Positions 23,525 through 32,516 are shown, numbered from the stretch's first letter. The stretch: DNA of 64,000 bases from Chlamydiia bacterium (GCA_022601645.1 JAJACH010000001.1:1129743-1193742), one strand, 5' to 3'. Numbers and translations: made by a program. Notes: generated by a model from the letters alone, not told the origin.

Positions 23525-23574
23525 GCACCTGTTTTACACACAGGCGGTCACAGGTTCGAATCCTGTTGCGCCCA
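23524..23574 (+). pseudogene. tRNA-Val 3' fragment
   Basis: Matches bases 23320-23370 of tRNA-Val with one change (T to C beside the T-arm). It includes the anticodon arm, T-arm and 3' acceptor strand but lacks the 5' acceptor strand and D-arm, so it cannot fold as a tRNA. Confidence 0.85.
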
Positions 23575-23847
23575 ATCCCCCTTTTTTTATTATTACCTGA
23601 GTTTATGTTTTAGGATGAGGAACAAGTTATTTGGAATGATGAGCGAAGCGAATGAATTTTTTCGGAAGACAGTACTTTAGTACAGCGGAGAAAAAAAATT
23701 TCAAAGAACGCCGATGTGCATACACCGTGGGGCGGATTCTTTGAAATAGGCCAAAAAAACACCCCTTCCCCACACACACCTCTCGCAACACAGCAAAATT
23801 CCTTGATATAAAATATAGTAGTGGAGTACGATACTATCATCTTTTGA

Positions 23848-23921
23848 GCGGGAGTAGTTCAATTGGTTAGAGCACCAGCCTGTCACGCTGGAAGTTGCGA
23901 GTTCGAGTCTCGTCTCCCGCG
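23848..23921 (+). tRNA. tRNA-Asp (GTC)
   Basis: A 74-base cloverleaf from GCGGGAGTAGTTCAATTGGT to CTCCCGC plus discriminator G, anticodon loop CTGTCAC, T-arm GAGTTCGAGTCTC. CCA is not encoded. The GTC anticodon with G73 is the Asp identity set. Confidence 0.93.
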
Positions 23922-23980
23922 CATTTTCTTCACTTTTTCCTGTACTTTCTAAGCAAATAAATTTATATTCTCATCCCAAT

Positions 23981-24880
23981 ATGGCAACGTTGCATTTAGC
24001 TGCAAAAACCCCTTGGCAATTGGTGAAATCCTACATCTTAATTGCGATTGGGGCATTTTTAGCAGCGGTATCAATTCAGGTCTTTTTGTACCCGAACAAC
24101 TTGATTGACGGGGGAATCATCGGTGTGTCCATGATTTGCACACGCCTATTTGGTGAATCCTATTTCTCCATCTTCTTTGTTGTATTGACTATCCCCTTCC
24201 TCTATCTGTCATACAGGTTTATCAGGCGCACGTTTGTCTTCCAGATGATGATTGCGGTCTTGATTTTTGCAGCTTTCTTGAGCCTGTTAGAAAGAGTCCC
24301 TCCCTTTTTGGGAGACCCTCTAGAAATTATCGTTATTGGTGGGGCGATTTTGGGAATTGGCGCCGGCTTGATTATTCGTAGCGGTGCTTGTTTAGATGGA
24401 ACGGAAATTTTAGCGATCATCATTAACCGGAAGTTTGGATTTACGGTTGGGCAGGTTGTTTTATTTATCAATTTCTTCATCTTCGCAGCCTATGGAATCA
24501 TTTTTCGTGATTGGCATATAGCCCTTCGCTCGCTTATGACCTATATCGTTGCCTTTAAGATGATGGACCTTGTCATTGTCGGGCTTGATGAGCTTAAGTC
24601 GGTCATGATTATCTCAAGCATTCCAAAGAAGTTAACGGAAGTCATTATGCACGAGCTCGGCTTAGGGCTCACAGTCATGTATGGGCGGGGCGGATTTTCC
24701 GGCGACGACAGAGATATTTTATTTGTCATTGTCGAAAGATTAGATTTATCTGATCTTAAAGAGATCATCTTTAAAGAAGACCCAGACGCCTTTATCACTG
24801 TAGAAAACCTCCATGAGGTTGTTTCTGGGCGTAGTAATAAACTCCCAAGAAAACGGCAGCGACACCGAAAGAAAACATGA
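23981..24880 (+). CDS. YitT family membrane protein
   Basis: A 299-residue protein of the YitT/DUF161-DUF2179 family. About six membrane helices in the first 200 residues include the family phrases PNNLIDGGIIGVSMI and IRSGACLDGTEILAIIINRK. A soluble DUF2179 domain follows (KLTEVIMHELGLGLTVMYGR, GFSGDDRDILFVIVERLD). The function of the family is unknown; transport has been suggested. A very basic tail (PRKRQRHRKKT) ends the protein, overlapping the next gene by four bases. Confidence 0.82.
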   Translation: MATLHLAAKTPWQLVKSYILIAIGAFLAAVSIQVFLYPNNLIDGGIIGVSMICTRLFGESYFSIFFVVLTIPFLYLSYRFIRRTFVFQMMIAVLIFAAFLSLLERVPPFLGDPLEIIVIGGAILGIGAGLIIRSGACLDGTEILAIIINRKFGFTVGQVVLFINFFIFAAYGIIFRDWHIALRSLMTYIVAFKMMDLVIVGLDELKSVMIISSIPKKLTEVIMHELGLGLTVMYGRGGFSGDDRDILFVIVERLDLSDLKEIIFKEDPDAFITVENLHEVVSGRSNKLPRKRQRHRKKT

Positions 24881-26424
24881 AGCCCTTGATAATACTTCTC
24901 ATGCTTGTTAGTTCCCTATTCGGAATGAGAATGCATGTGTATTCTGAAGAGTTATTTGATCAAACTGAGGACAAGACTGAATACTATGCGTATTTAGCTC
25001 TAAAAAAGCACCCCATTACAGCAGATGTCAATTATTTAGCGGTTCCTTGGGGTTACCTCCTCGATGAGCATCTCCCTTTACCTCGCCTCCGTTTAAAGGG
25101 AGGATTTACGATTTGTCAGCACCCAAATTATGAGCATATTATTCCCCTTTTGAAAAAGATCGGCATCGACACACTCTTCACTCCCCATGTAAAAAATAAA
25201 CGCCACCTCGGCATTACTGTGCTCCCCTACCCTGTTTTTCCCCTCTCTGAGCGCACTGAAAGACCAACGGCACCCTCACGATTTTATGACACCTTAGCCA
25301 AAGGACACATCCCCATTCTCTTCACAAATGAAATGCAACTGCCTAGCTGCATTCATTGGGAAGGATGTCTCCTCTTCTTAAAAAGTCATGAGCAGGCAAA
25401 ACGTCACAAATTGATACAAAAACTTAAAGTCAAACGTCAGGCGGAAATGCGTCAAAAATGTGCAACCATTTACCGACGTTTTTTAACAAAAGAGAATTTT
25501 GCACGGGTCGTTCGTGATTGTTATGCACAAAAAGCCCCCTACTCAATGATTTCTTATGAAACTCTCTCTCAAGGCTGGCTTGGTCTTAGTTTATTTCGCT
25601 ACATCAAGGCAAAATGGATTGCCTACAAATATGACATTCCTTTTTTCTACCAACCCTTTGAGCAATCAGATGATTTGATGATTGACGAGCTCGAAGAGCA
25701 CACGCCGTTTGTTTTTAGAAACGAAGTGGAAATTAATAGTACTGAAGAGATCAACCCTAAGTCTAAGTCAATTTATTACATTGATCATACCTACCAGGAT
25801 CCAGATTGGGAAAGTCCATTTGAGGTTGGGACTTGGAATGAAATGCTCCAAGACGAGAAATTCTTAGCGCATATCCGTCGACGCATTACCCCAAGCGCCC
25901 CTCTTAGACAGATTGTTATTCCTCAGAATACTGCAAAACTTGCGGTTCATATTAAAAGAGGAAGTAGTGCAAAGTACCCCCTTTTTTCTGAGCAAGTTTT
26001 CTCAACTTACGATCAGACAAAAAAAGGACCGAGTTCAGAGCTTCCCTTTGCAGATATTAAGGAACCTCTGCGCTTTCCTCCTTTGCAATTTTTTATCTCG
26101 CAGATCAAATCAATCTCACAACAAGAAGCCCACCGGCCTATCTATGTCCATATCTTTACTGATGCTGAAAACCCTGAAGAAATCCTTGAAAAGGTCAAAA
26201 ATGGTGTTGACCTTCCAAATATTATTTGGGGGATTCGATCTGACAAAAATAGTTACGCTGAACATGTTTTAGATGACTTATTTTCCTTAAGTCAGTTCGA
26301 CTACTTAATCCGCCCTCAGTCTTCTTTCTCGCAAATCGCAACGCTTTTGACTGACTACAAAATTCTGCGCTATCCTAAAGAAGCTTTCTGGGCAGGTCAC
26401 CGCCTAATCGTTATTGCAAACTAA
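24877..26424 (+). CDS. Exported fucosyltransferase-like glycosyltransferase
   Basis: A 515-residue protein beginning with a signal peptide (MKPLIILLMLVSSLFG). The N-terminal half is unrecognised. The C-terminal half has LAVHIKRGSS at about 352-361, followed by VHIFTDAENPEEIL and DYLIRPQSSFSQIATLL. These resemble the H-x-R-R-G-D, the FTDD-like and the SSFS segments of alpha-1,2/alpha-1,6 fucosyltransferases (GT11/GT23 type). Lys replaces the first Arg of HxRRG. With an export signal, a donor sugar would be available only if the protein reaches the host cytosol. The glycosyltransferase call is moderate; fucose specificity is a guess. Confidence 0.55.
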   Translation: MKPLIILLMLVSSLFGMRMHVYSEELFDQTEDKTEYYAYLALKKHPITADVNYLAVPWGYLLDEHLPLPRLRLKGGFTICQHPNYEHIIPLLKKIGIDTLFTPHVKNKRHLGITVLPYPVFPLSERTERPTAPSRFYDTLAKGHIPILFTNEMQLPSCIHWEGCLLFLKSHEQAKRHKLIQKLKVKRQAEMRQKCATIYRRFLTKENFARVVRDCYAQKAPYSMISYETLSQGWLGLSLFRYIKAKWIAYKYDIPFFYQPFEQSDDLMIDELEEHTPFVFRNEVEINSTEEINPKSKSIYYIDHTYQDPDWESPFEVGTWNEMLQDEKFLAHIRRRITPSAPLRQIVIPQNTAKLAVHIKRGSSAKYPLFSEQVFSTYDQTKKGPSSELPFADIKEPLRFPPLQFFISQIKSISQQEAHRPIYVHIFTDAENPEEILEKVKNGVDLPNIIWGIRSDKNSYAEHVLDDLFSLSQFDYLIRPQSSFSQIATLLTDYKILRYPKEAFWAGHRLIVIAN

Positions 26425-26467
26425 CTCAATTTATCATAGAATTGATGGGTAAAAAGGAGTGTTACTC

Positions 26468-28042
26468 ATGAGTCAAGCGAAGGATATTCTCTTTGCAGAA
26501 GACGCTCGGGCTAAATTAGCCACGGGCATAAAAAAGTTAGCTGAGGCCATCAAACACACACTCGGCCCAAAAGGGCGAAATGTGGGGCTTGAATCGTCCT
26601 TTGGCGCTCCAAAAATTACCAACGACAGTGCTGGCATTGTTACTGATATTGAACTTGCTGATCAATATGAAAATATGGGTGTTGCCCTTGGCAAGGAAGT
26701 ATCAGACAAGCTCAAAGAAACATGCGGCGATGGCACGACAACAGGCATTCTCCTGTTAGAAACACTGACTAAACTTGGCCTTAAACAGATTACGGCTGGT
26801 AGAAATCCCACGACGATCAAACGAGAAATGGACTCCGCTGTCAATAAGGTCATTGAGCACCTTAAAAATAAAGCAACTCCAGTTCAGACGCCGAGTGAAA
26901 TTGAAAATATTGCAACGGTTTCGGCATCAGGTGATAAGGAAGTTGGAACATTCATTCGAGAGGCCTTTGAAAAAGTTGGCCAAGCTGGTGTGATTACCAT
27001 TGAAGAAGGCAAAGGCACGACAACAACACTTGAATGCGTTGAAGGAATGCAGTTTGACCGCGGTTACCTTAGTCCATATTTTGCAACCTCAACTGACCCA
27101 ATGGTATGCGAATTAGAAAAGCCGCAAATTCTCATTACTGATAAAAAAATTGGCACCATTCACGAGATTCTCGAACTTGTCCAAGCGGTTGCAGGTTCTG
27201 GACAACCCCTGCTCATCATTGCAGAGGATATTGACGGAGATGCTCTCTCTACACTGATTATCAATCGCCTCCGTTCAAACTTAAAAATCGCTGCGGTTAA
27301 AGCCCCTGCTTTCGGAGATAAACGCAAGGAAATCCTCAAAGACTTGGCAGCATTAACTGGCGCGACACTTGTATCTGAAGAAACAGGCCATGATTTGACA
27401 AAAGTTGGCGTTGAAGTGCTCGGCTCTGCTGAGCGCGTTGAAATCACAAAGGATTCGACAACTGTAGTTGGTGGAGCTGGCAAAGATGATGCGATCAAAA
27501 CACGGCTAAGTGAAATTGAATCCCTGCTGGAAAATTCATCATCAAGCTTTGATCAGGAAGGTTTACTCGAACGCCGAGCTAAGCTCTCTGGTGGTGTAGC
27601 GGTCATTCGCGTCGGCGGTGCAAGTGAAGTCGAAATGCAACACAAAAAGCAGCGATTTAAAGACAGCCTTAGCTCGACAAAAGCTGCTCACGAATCAGGC
27701 TACACGATAGGTGGCGGCGTGGCACTTTTACAGGCGGCTCAAATTCTCGATGAGAAAATCCCCGGAGAAATGATCGTTAAAAGAGCCTTAGAAACGCCGT
27801 TTAACACGCTGATTCAAAACGTCGGAGGTGAAAGTGCTGTTGTTAGGGACGTTGTACTTTCGCAAGGCGGTAACTTAGGTTTTAACGTCTTAACAGAAAA
27901 AGTTGAGGATTTAAGCAAGGCGCATGTGATTGACCCTGTAAAGGTTGTCATTCACACTTTAACATTTGCGGCGTCAACAGCTGGCACGCTTATTCTCTCA
28001 GAGGCGCTTATTGGGGACGCGGACGATGAAGAAGACGATTAA
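26468..28042 (+). CDS. Divergent GroEL paralogue (60 kDa chaperonin)
   Basis: A 524-residue group I chaperonin. It is aligned across its length: HTLGPKGRNV, CGDGTTTGILLLETL (nucleotide-binding Asp), FDRGYLSPYF, AAVKAPAFGDKRKE, and FKDSLSSTKAAHESG near the Asp used for hydrolysis (about 390). It differs from housekeeping GroEL in NDSAGIVTDI and in its acidic tail DADDEEDD instead of a GGM repeat. No groES gene is near. Chlamydiae carry extra GroEL-like genes thought to have special roles; this looks like one of them. The ATG at 26468 has AAGGAG upstream. It overlaps the following glycosyltransferase by 17 bases. Confidence 0.88.
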   Translation: MSQAKDILFAEDARAKLATGIKKLAEAIKHTLGPKGRNVGLESSFGAPKITNDSAGIVTDIELADQYENMGVALGKEVSDKLKETCGDGTTTGILLLETLTKLGLKQITAGRNPTTIKREMDSAVNKVIEHLKNKATPVQTPSEIENIATVSASGDKEVGTFIREAFEKVGQAGVITIEEGKGTTTTLECVEGMQFDRGYLSPYFATSTDPMVCELEKPQILITDKKIGTIHEILELVQAVAGSGQPLLIIAEDIDGDALSTLIINRLRSNLKIAAVKAPAFGDKRKEILKDLAALTGATLVSEETGHDLTKVGVEVLGSAERVEITKDSTTVVGGAGKDDAIKTRLSEIESLLENSSSSFDQEGLLERRAKLSGGVAVIRVGGASEVEMQHKKQRFKDSLSSTKAAHESGYTIGGGVALLQAAQILDEKIPGEMIVKRALETPFNTLIQNVGGESAVVRDVVLSQGGNLGFNVLTEKVEDLSKAHVIDPVKVVIHTLTFAASTAGTLILSEALIGDADDEEDD

Positions 28043-28916
28043 GGTCGTCCCAGCATCAGGTATTGGCGACGGTCTTCTTATGATGATCGTCGCTCACCAT
28101 GCAAAAAAATCAGGGCATGATGTCATCATAGCCCCTCACCCTGTTTCACCTCTCTTCCCTGAATACACCTTCTCTGATGAAGACTCTGATATCACAATCA
28201 TCCAAAATGACAACTCTGGTAGGTGTTGGGACATTTTAAAACACCGCGGAAAGGATATTCATTTCTTCTTTCCAAAATTCACTAAAGTCTCCACACCAAA
28301 CGACTTTCTCTTTTCCCCTTACAAGACCATGGTGCAAAATATCTCAGAGGCGACCTCCAAATTACTTCGCATCGAAGTGAATGGATCAAACGGTCTTACA
28401 CCACTACCTCACCGCTCTGGAGGAGAAGTTTTTATTCATCCAAGTAGCATGAACCCGAAAAAAAACTGGCGTGCTGAATCTTTTATTTCTCTAGCTAATC
28501 TCATTAAACGCGATTACGATGTCACATTTTGTGTCTCCCCTGGTGAATACCCATCTTGGGAATGGATTAAGGCATTTGGCTTTTCTCTCCCCCACTTCCC
28601 AACGCTTGTTGATTTAAAAGCTGCCATGACGAGAGCCTCTTGTTTAATTGGCAACGACTCTGGGCTTGGACATCTCGCCTCAAACCTTGGTATTCCCACT
28701 CTCACAATCGGTGCTACAAAAAGTCAACTTCGTCTCTGGCGACCAGGTTGGGCAACAAACTCGATCATCACACCAAATGTGCCTCTTCCCAATTTCAAAG
28801 GCCTAAATATGGCTTTTCGCGACCGTTATTGGCCCGACTTTGTCTCTGTAAATACTGTGTATAAAGGATTTCAAAAGCTATGCAAAGCATCGCAGTCGTT
28901 TGTTCAGATGGACTAG
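28026..28916 (+). CDS. GT9-like (heptosyltransferase family) glycosyltransferase, copy A
   Basis: A 296-residue GT-B fold protein starting at ATG 28026 inside the end of groEL. An N-terminal glycine-rich loop (VPASGIGDGLLMMIVAHHAK) and a C-terminal IGNDSGLGHLASNLGIPTLT are the two GT9 hallmarks, the latter resembling the ADP-heptose site of WaaC/WaaF. HPSSMNPKKNWRAESF also fits. Well-known Chlamydia LPS lacks heptose, so the acceptor is uncertain. It is the first of two related genes overlapping by 37 bases. Confidence 0.75.
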   Translation: MKKTIKVVPASGIGDGLLMMIVAHHAKKSGHDVIIAPHPVSPLFPEYTFSDEDSDITIIQNDNSGRCWDILKHRGKDIHFFFPKFTKVSTPNDFLFSPYKTMVQNISEATSKLLRIEVNGSNGLTPLPHRSGGEVFIHPSSMNPKKNWRAESFISLANLIKRDYDVTFCVSPGEYPSWEWIKAFGFSLPHFPTLVDLKAAMTRASCLIGNDSGLGHLASNLGIPTLTIGATKSQLRLWRPGWATNSIITPNVPLPNFKGLNMAFRDRYWPDFVSVNTVYKGFQKLCKASQSFVQMD

Positions 28917-29761
28917 GCGACGCCTTGCTCATGATGATCGCATCAAACCACTACAAAAATGAAGGCGCTAAGGTCACAACGCTAACCCCCCACCTAAGCC
29001 AGCTTTCAAACTACTTTCCCGGACACCACTTTGCTCCCTTTGACACGCCTTTAGACGATTTCGACAGCATCATCGTACAAAATAACAACAAACCCCACGT
29101 CACCTCAATCATTGAGCAATATCGCTCAAAATGTCGCATTTTCTACCCTACTTACGACCATAAACGCCATGCTCTCCTTTCTCCTTCAGACGCTGCGTTT
29201 GACCCCGATTTACCAATGGCAGAAAACATTGCCCACGCTGTGCAAAATGGCGATCTTACAAATGGGATCACACCCCCCTCTCACCTCACTTTCCAAAAGC
29301 ACAAAAAACGTATCCTCATCCACCCCACAAGCGCAAACTTAAATGATTGTTACCTAAAATCCCGCTACCTTGCGGTTGCATCTCATCTGGAGACGATGGG
29401 CTACACCGTAGCCTTTATCACAAGCCCTAGTGAAAGACCTGCCTTTGAAAATTGCGGCTTTGAACTTCCTCTGTTTAACACGCTCCGCGACTTAGCGGAC
29501 TACATCTTTGAATCAAGAGCTTTAATAGGCAACGACTCAGGCCCAGGCCATCTTGCCTCCAACTTAGGACTTAAAACCCTGATTGTTGCAAATGATGAAA
29601 AACGGATGCGGCTTTGGCGCCCTGCATGGTCTCCAACATTGGTGATTACCCCCAAATCGTGGATCCCGAATATGAAAGGTGTCCGTTTACGCACAAAATA
29701 CTGGGCGCAAATGATTCCCAAGACTCAGATCTTGAGAAAACTTAGTTTCCTCACCTCTTGA
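28880..29761 (+). CDS. GT9-like glycosyltransferase, copy B
   Basis: A 293-residue relative of copy A: VCSDGLGDALLMMIASNHYK at the start and IGNDSGPGHLASNLGLKTLI near residue 215, with RLWRPAWSPTLVITP matching RLWRPGWATNSIITP in copy A. The central parts differ strongly, so the duplication is old. It probably adds a second sugar in the same pathway. The last 37 bases overlap the convergent GT2-like gene. Confidence 0.75.
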   Translation: MQSIAVVCSDGLGDALLMMIASNHYKNEGAKVTTLTPHLSQLSNYFPGHHFAPFDTPLDDFDSIIVQNNNKPHVTSIIEQYRSKCRIFYPTYDHKRHALLSPSDAAFDPDLPMAENIAHAVQNGDLTNGITPPSHLTFQKHKKRILIHPTSANLNDCYLKSRYLAVASHLETMGYTVAFITSPSERPAFENCGFELPLFNTLRDLADYIFESRALIGNDSGPGHLASNLGLKTLIVANDEKRMRLWRPAWSPTLVITPKSWIPNMKGVRLRTKYWAQMIPKTQILRKLSFLTS

Positions 29762-30591
29762 GGCGTGGTTTTGATCACATTTGGAAAGGAATAGTCACCC
29801 TCTAATGGCTCTACTTTGACTGAGAGAGGATCGTGAACGGGGGTGACTTCATCATAGGTCAGCCCAAAGACACTATCTTTTCCTGAAAATGGTCTAGAAA
29901 ACTCTTCTTCAATCTTTTCAGCCCAAGGTTTGTCCAAATGATGCCCCCATCGCTTCACTTTGCAAAGGAGTTCTTTTTTGGGATGGACCCAACCATAGTG
30001 ATGAATCAGAGGCTCCCCATCAAGCCCCACAGCATGATCGAGCTTGAGCCCTGTGATGGTGTTGAACATCCCCTTTCTCTCAAGAGGATCCAAAATAAGC
30101 TCAGGTTCTAAGGCGTCTTGTTTCATCATTAACGCATAGCTTGGCACGCTCTTTGCGCGGTATTGAGGCTCACGAAAATAAAAGTGACTCAAAAGGTGAA
30201 TTGCTGCTTCTATCATGCCCCCACGCTCTTTAAACCACTTGGAAAAACGCGCTCCATCAACGATCTCATCCACATCGAGAAATAAAAACGTGTCCCCTTC
30301 TGCATACATCGAACCTAAGTACCTTGACGTGCTGTGCCAATAATGGATCAAATCGGCTTTCTCCACCCTTGGAAACAGCCCATAGAGCTCCCCAAAAGCA
30401 AACTCAATAAATTTCACATCCCGATGATCATGATAGTGGCGATTTAATATCCCTCTGTCTTCCTCCTCTCCGTTAAAAAAGTGATCAGACACACACACAA
30501 TAATTTCATCGGCAAAATACCGAACCTCTTTAAGACAAAGATCTAAGAAGCGGGCATCGTGTGTACAATAACTAATTATCGCTGTAAGCAT
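29725..30591 (-). CDS. GT2/GT92-like glycosyltransferase
   Basis: A 288-residue protein. I start it at ATG 30591 (MLTAIISYCTHDARF). A longer frame to 30657 would overlap the divergent gene. The GT-A features are an N-terminal strand AIISYCTHDARFLDLCLKEV and a metal-binding FLFLDVDEIVDG (DxD) at about 117-128. The region LYGLFPRVEKADLIHYWHST precedes it. It resembles the glycosyltransferase group used for core or surface glycans. Convergent to the GT9 pair, so the glycan locus extends over both strands. Confidence 0.65.
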   Translation of the reverse strand: MLTAIISYCTHDARFLDLCLKEVRYFADEIIVCVSDHFFNGEEEDRGILNRHYHDHRDVKFIEFAFGELYGLFPRVEKADLIHYWHSTSRYLGSMYAEGDTFLFLDVDEIVDGARFSKWFKERGGMIEAAIHLLSHFYFREPQYRAKSVPSYALMMKQDALEPELILDPLERKGMFNTITGLKLDHAVGLDGEPLIHHYGWVHPKKELLCKVKRWGHHLDKPWAEKIEEEFSRPFSGKDSVFGLTYDEVTPVHDPLSVKVEPLEGDYSFPNVIKTTPQEVRKLSFLKI

Positions 30592-30637
30592 GGAGTAAAT
30601 TTTGACACAATCTCCCAATATACTATAGTATTTTCTT

Positions 30638-31264
30638 ATGTGGTTCATGTTGATCAAAGGAATTTTAGCTGGAGGATTTTATTCGTTCTCTTGCATGTCA
30701 ACGGCTGTGATCATTTCAAAGATTACAAAAGAACATGAATCCCCTACTTTTGCCCTAACAGCCGGTTTTGCCCACAGCCTTGTCCAGATGATCTTTGGAG
30801 CCATCGCAATTTTTATCCTTCATTTATCCCTGCATTACCTTCGTGTTGACTACCGGAACTTTGCCCTAATTGGCGCGATTATCCTCTTCATTTTAGCTGT
30901 CACTTTCTATCGAACAAAGCCTATTTTCACCCCTCCAGAAACGTTGCCGGAAAACCCCAAAAGCATGTTTGCCCACCTGTTTGCCTACAGCCTCTCTTTT
31001 CCAATCCGCATTCTAGGCTTCTTCGCCTTTTTTGGAGCTATGGGCCTGCACAAAAAAGGGACTCCCCTGCTTTATGACACCTTTCCAATCCTTGGTGTCT
31101 TAATCGGCTCATGTATTTTTTGGGTCATCCTCATTACTTCAGTAAAGAAATCCCATCACTTTTACTATGAAAAGCTTACAGAATCATTTGCTCGTATTTG
31201 CGCAATTACGTTCGTTGTTTTCTCTTTAATTGGATTAACTCAAGTTTATTTTACTGGATATTAA
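30638..31264 (+). CDS. LysE-like multi-pass membrane protein
   Basis: A 208-residue protein with about six membrane helices (for example AFALTAGFAHSLVQ-like, MIFGAIAIFILHLSLHYL, FALIGAIILFILAVTFY, FPIRILGFFAFFGAMGL, and AITFVVFSLIGLTQVYF). Size, helix number and the central polar loop suggest the LysE/RhtB exporter group, but the family signature is weak. The start is 30638 or the Met at 30647. A near palindrome ATACTATAGTAT lies just upstream and is shared with the divergent GT gene. Confidence 0.55.
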   Translation: MWFMLIKGILAGGFYSFSCMSTAVIISKITKEHESPTFALTAGFAHSLVQMIFGAIAIFILHLSLHYLRVDYRNFALIGAIILFILAVTFYRTKPIFTPPETLPENPKSMFAHLFAYSLSFPIRILGFFAFFGAMGLHKKGTPLLYDTFPILGVLIGSCIFWVILITSVKKSHHFYYEKLTESFARICAITFVVFSLIGLTQVYFTGY

Positions 31265-31307
31265 AGTTAATTCTATTCTAAATTATTAATATGAGGGGGT
31301 AATTTAT

Positions 31308-31655
31308 ATGAAAGATTCACCACATCGCCGTAAACACGTGAAGGCGAAGGCTGTGCGCAAGGCACAATCAGAGGCAAAGGTTGATCGCGACGTCAAGGCG
31401 CCAAAAAAGGCCCAAGTCAAGCGAGCTTCAACTTCGAAAAAAACAGTCGCAAGAAACCGCGGTCGAGCACCAACATCTCACCGTTCAAAGCGCACATCCA
31501 CTAAGGAAGTGACCTTTGAAACAGAGCCTGAACACATTCATTTTGAAGGGCTTAAGTGGATTCAGTCAACGCAAAAGCAAATTCTTGACCACACAATTCG
31601 TTTTTCAAAAAAACTTGTACAATATGGTAACCGCGCTAGAAGAAAATGGCGCTAG
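31308..31655 (+). CDS. Lys/Arg-rich (histone-like) small protein
   Basis: A 115-residue protein. The first 68 residues are strongly basic and Ala/Lys-rich (KAKAVRKAQSEAKVDRDVKA, PKKAQVKRASTSKKTVARNR), as in the chlamydial Hc1/Hc2 histone H1-like proteins. The second half is a more ordinary helix (HFEGLKWIQSTQKQILDHTI) with a basic end (NRARRKWR). It could bind nucleic acid and help condense the nucleoid, or be a ribosome-associated protein. Sequence identity to Hc1 or Hc2 is not evident. GAGGGGG upstream of the ATG gives a good ribosome binding site. Confidence 0.5.
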   Translation: MKDSPHRRKHVKAKAVRKAQSEAKVDRDVKAPKKAQVKRASTSKKTVARNRGRAPTSHRSKRTSTKEVTFETEPEHIHFEGLKWIQSTQKQILDHTIRFSKKLVQYGNRARRKWR

Positions 31656-31661
31656 CATAGT

Positions 31662-32516
31662 ATGATTGAGCCCATGAGGCTCGCACATATTTCAGATTTG
31701 CATTTTGGGAAGGTCTCACTATCTCCTTCCCAATTTTTTTCTAAGCGTTGGCTTGGGAATTTAAACCTCCTGCTTAATAGGCGGGGGCTCTTTTCATCCC
31801 CTCAAGTCTACAGCTTGCTCAACTTCTTTCAAAAAGAGGGCGTCACCCATGTGCTGATCACAGGGGATGTATCAACCACCTCCGACACCCGAGAATTTGA
31901 AGCAGCGAGAGACTTTATCAACGCCTTAAAACGCGCCGGCTACCCTGTTTACATCATCCCAGGTAACCACGACCACTATACAAAACGCGGTTATCAAAAC
32001 CGCCTCTTTTACTCCTACTTCCCGAACCAGAAACTCTCAACGAATGCCGTTGATATCGTTGAGCTTGAAAACGACTGGACCCTTGTCCTTGTCGATACCG
32101 CCTGTTCCACCTCATTAATCGCCTCAACTGGTCATTTCTCTCCTGTTATCGAAGAGCAACTCAAATCAAGCCTGCGTAAAATTCCAGACAACAAGAAAGT
32201 CATCCTTGCAAACCACTTCCCGTATATTGAAAACGAACATCCAAGACGACGTCTAATTCGCTCAAAAGCTTTAAAAGCGCTCCTTCAAACACAGCCAAAC
32301 ATCCACCTCTACCTCCACGGCCATACCCACCGCCACATCCTAGCCGACCTCCGCGAAAGCAAGCTCCCCATCACCCTAGATAGCGGCTCAGTTGCCCATA
32401 CAAAGCGCGGCGCCTTAAACCTCATCGACCTCACAGCTTCATCAACCCATATCCACTCCTATTTCCATGGAGAAAAAGGATGGGAAAAGAAAAAGGAACT
32501 CAAAGCGACATGCTAA
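31662..32516 (+). CDS. Calcineurin-like metallophosphoesterase
   Basis: A 284-residue phosphoesterase. All five metal blocks are visible: D-x-H in HISDLHFGK, GD in LITGDVSTTSD, GNHD in IIPGNHDHY, the later H in ANHFPY, and GH(T)H in YLHGHTHRH. The substrate may be a cyclic nucleotide, UDP-diacylglucosamine-like lipid or phosphoprotein; the family is broad. ATG at 31662 or 31674 are both possible. It overlaps the next gene, so the two are co-expressed. Confidence 0.83.
   Translation: MIEPMRLAHISDLHFGKVSLSPSQFFSKRWLGNLNLLLNRRGLFSSPQVYSLLNFFQKEGVTHVLITGDVSTTSDTREFEAARDFINALKRAGYPVYIIPGNHDHYTKRGYQNRLFYSYFPNQKLSTNAVDIVELENDWTLVLVDTACSTSLIASTGHFSPVIEEQLKSSLRKIPDNKKVILANHFPYIENEHPRRRLIRSKALKALLQTQPNIHLYLHGHTHRHILADLRESKLPITLDSGSVAHTKRGALNLIDLTASSTHIHSYFHGEKGWEKKKELKATC

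Larger units (their letters stand above)
23320..23713. repeat. Tandem duplication (about 204-bp unit) covering the 3' part of tRNA-Val
   Basis: Bases 23320-23508 are repeated at 23524-23713 with a few substitutions and one extra C before the T-run. The unit comprises the 3' 51 bases of tRNA-Val, a T-tract and a hairpin element. The second unit breaks off at AACGCCG and continues into unrelated sequence, so it is missing the last 15 bases of the first. Confidence 0.8.

Noticed and set aside
23524-23574. A second tRNA-Val gene
   Set aside because: Only the 3' two-thirds is present; the D-arm and 5' acceptor strand are missing.
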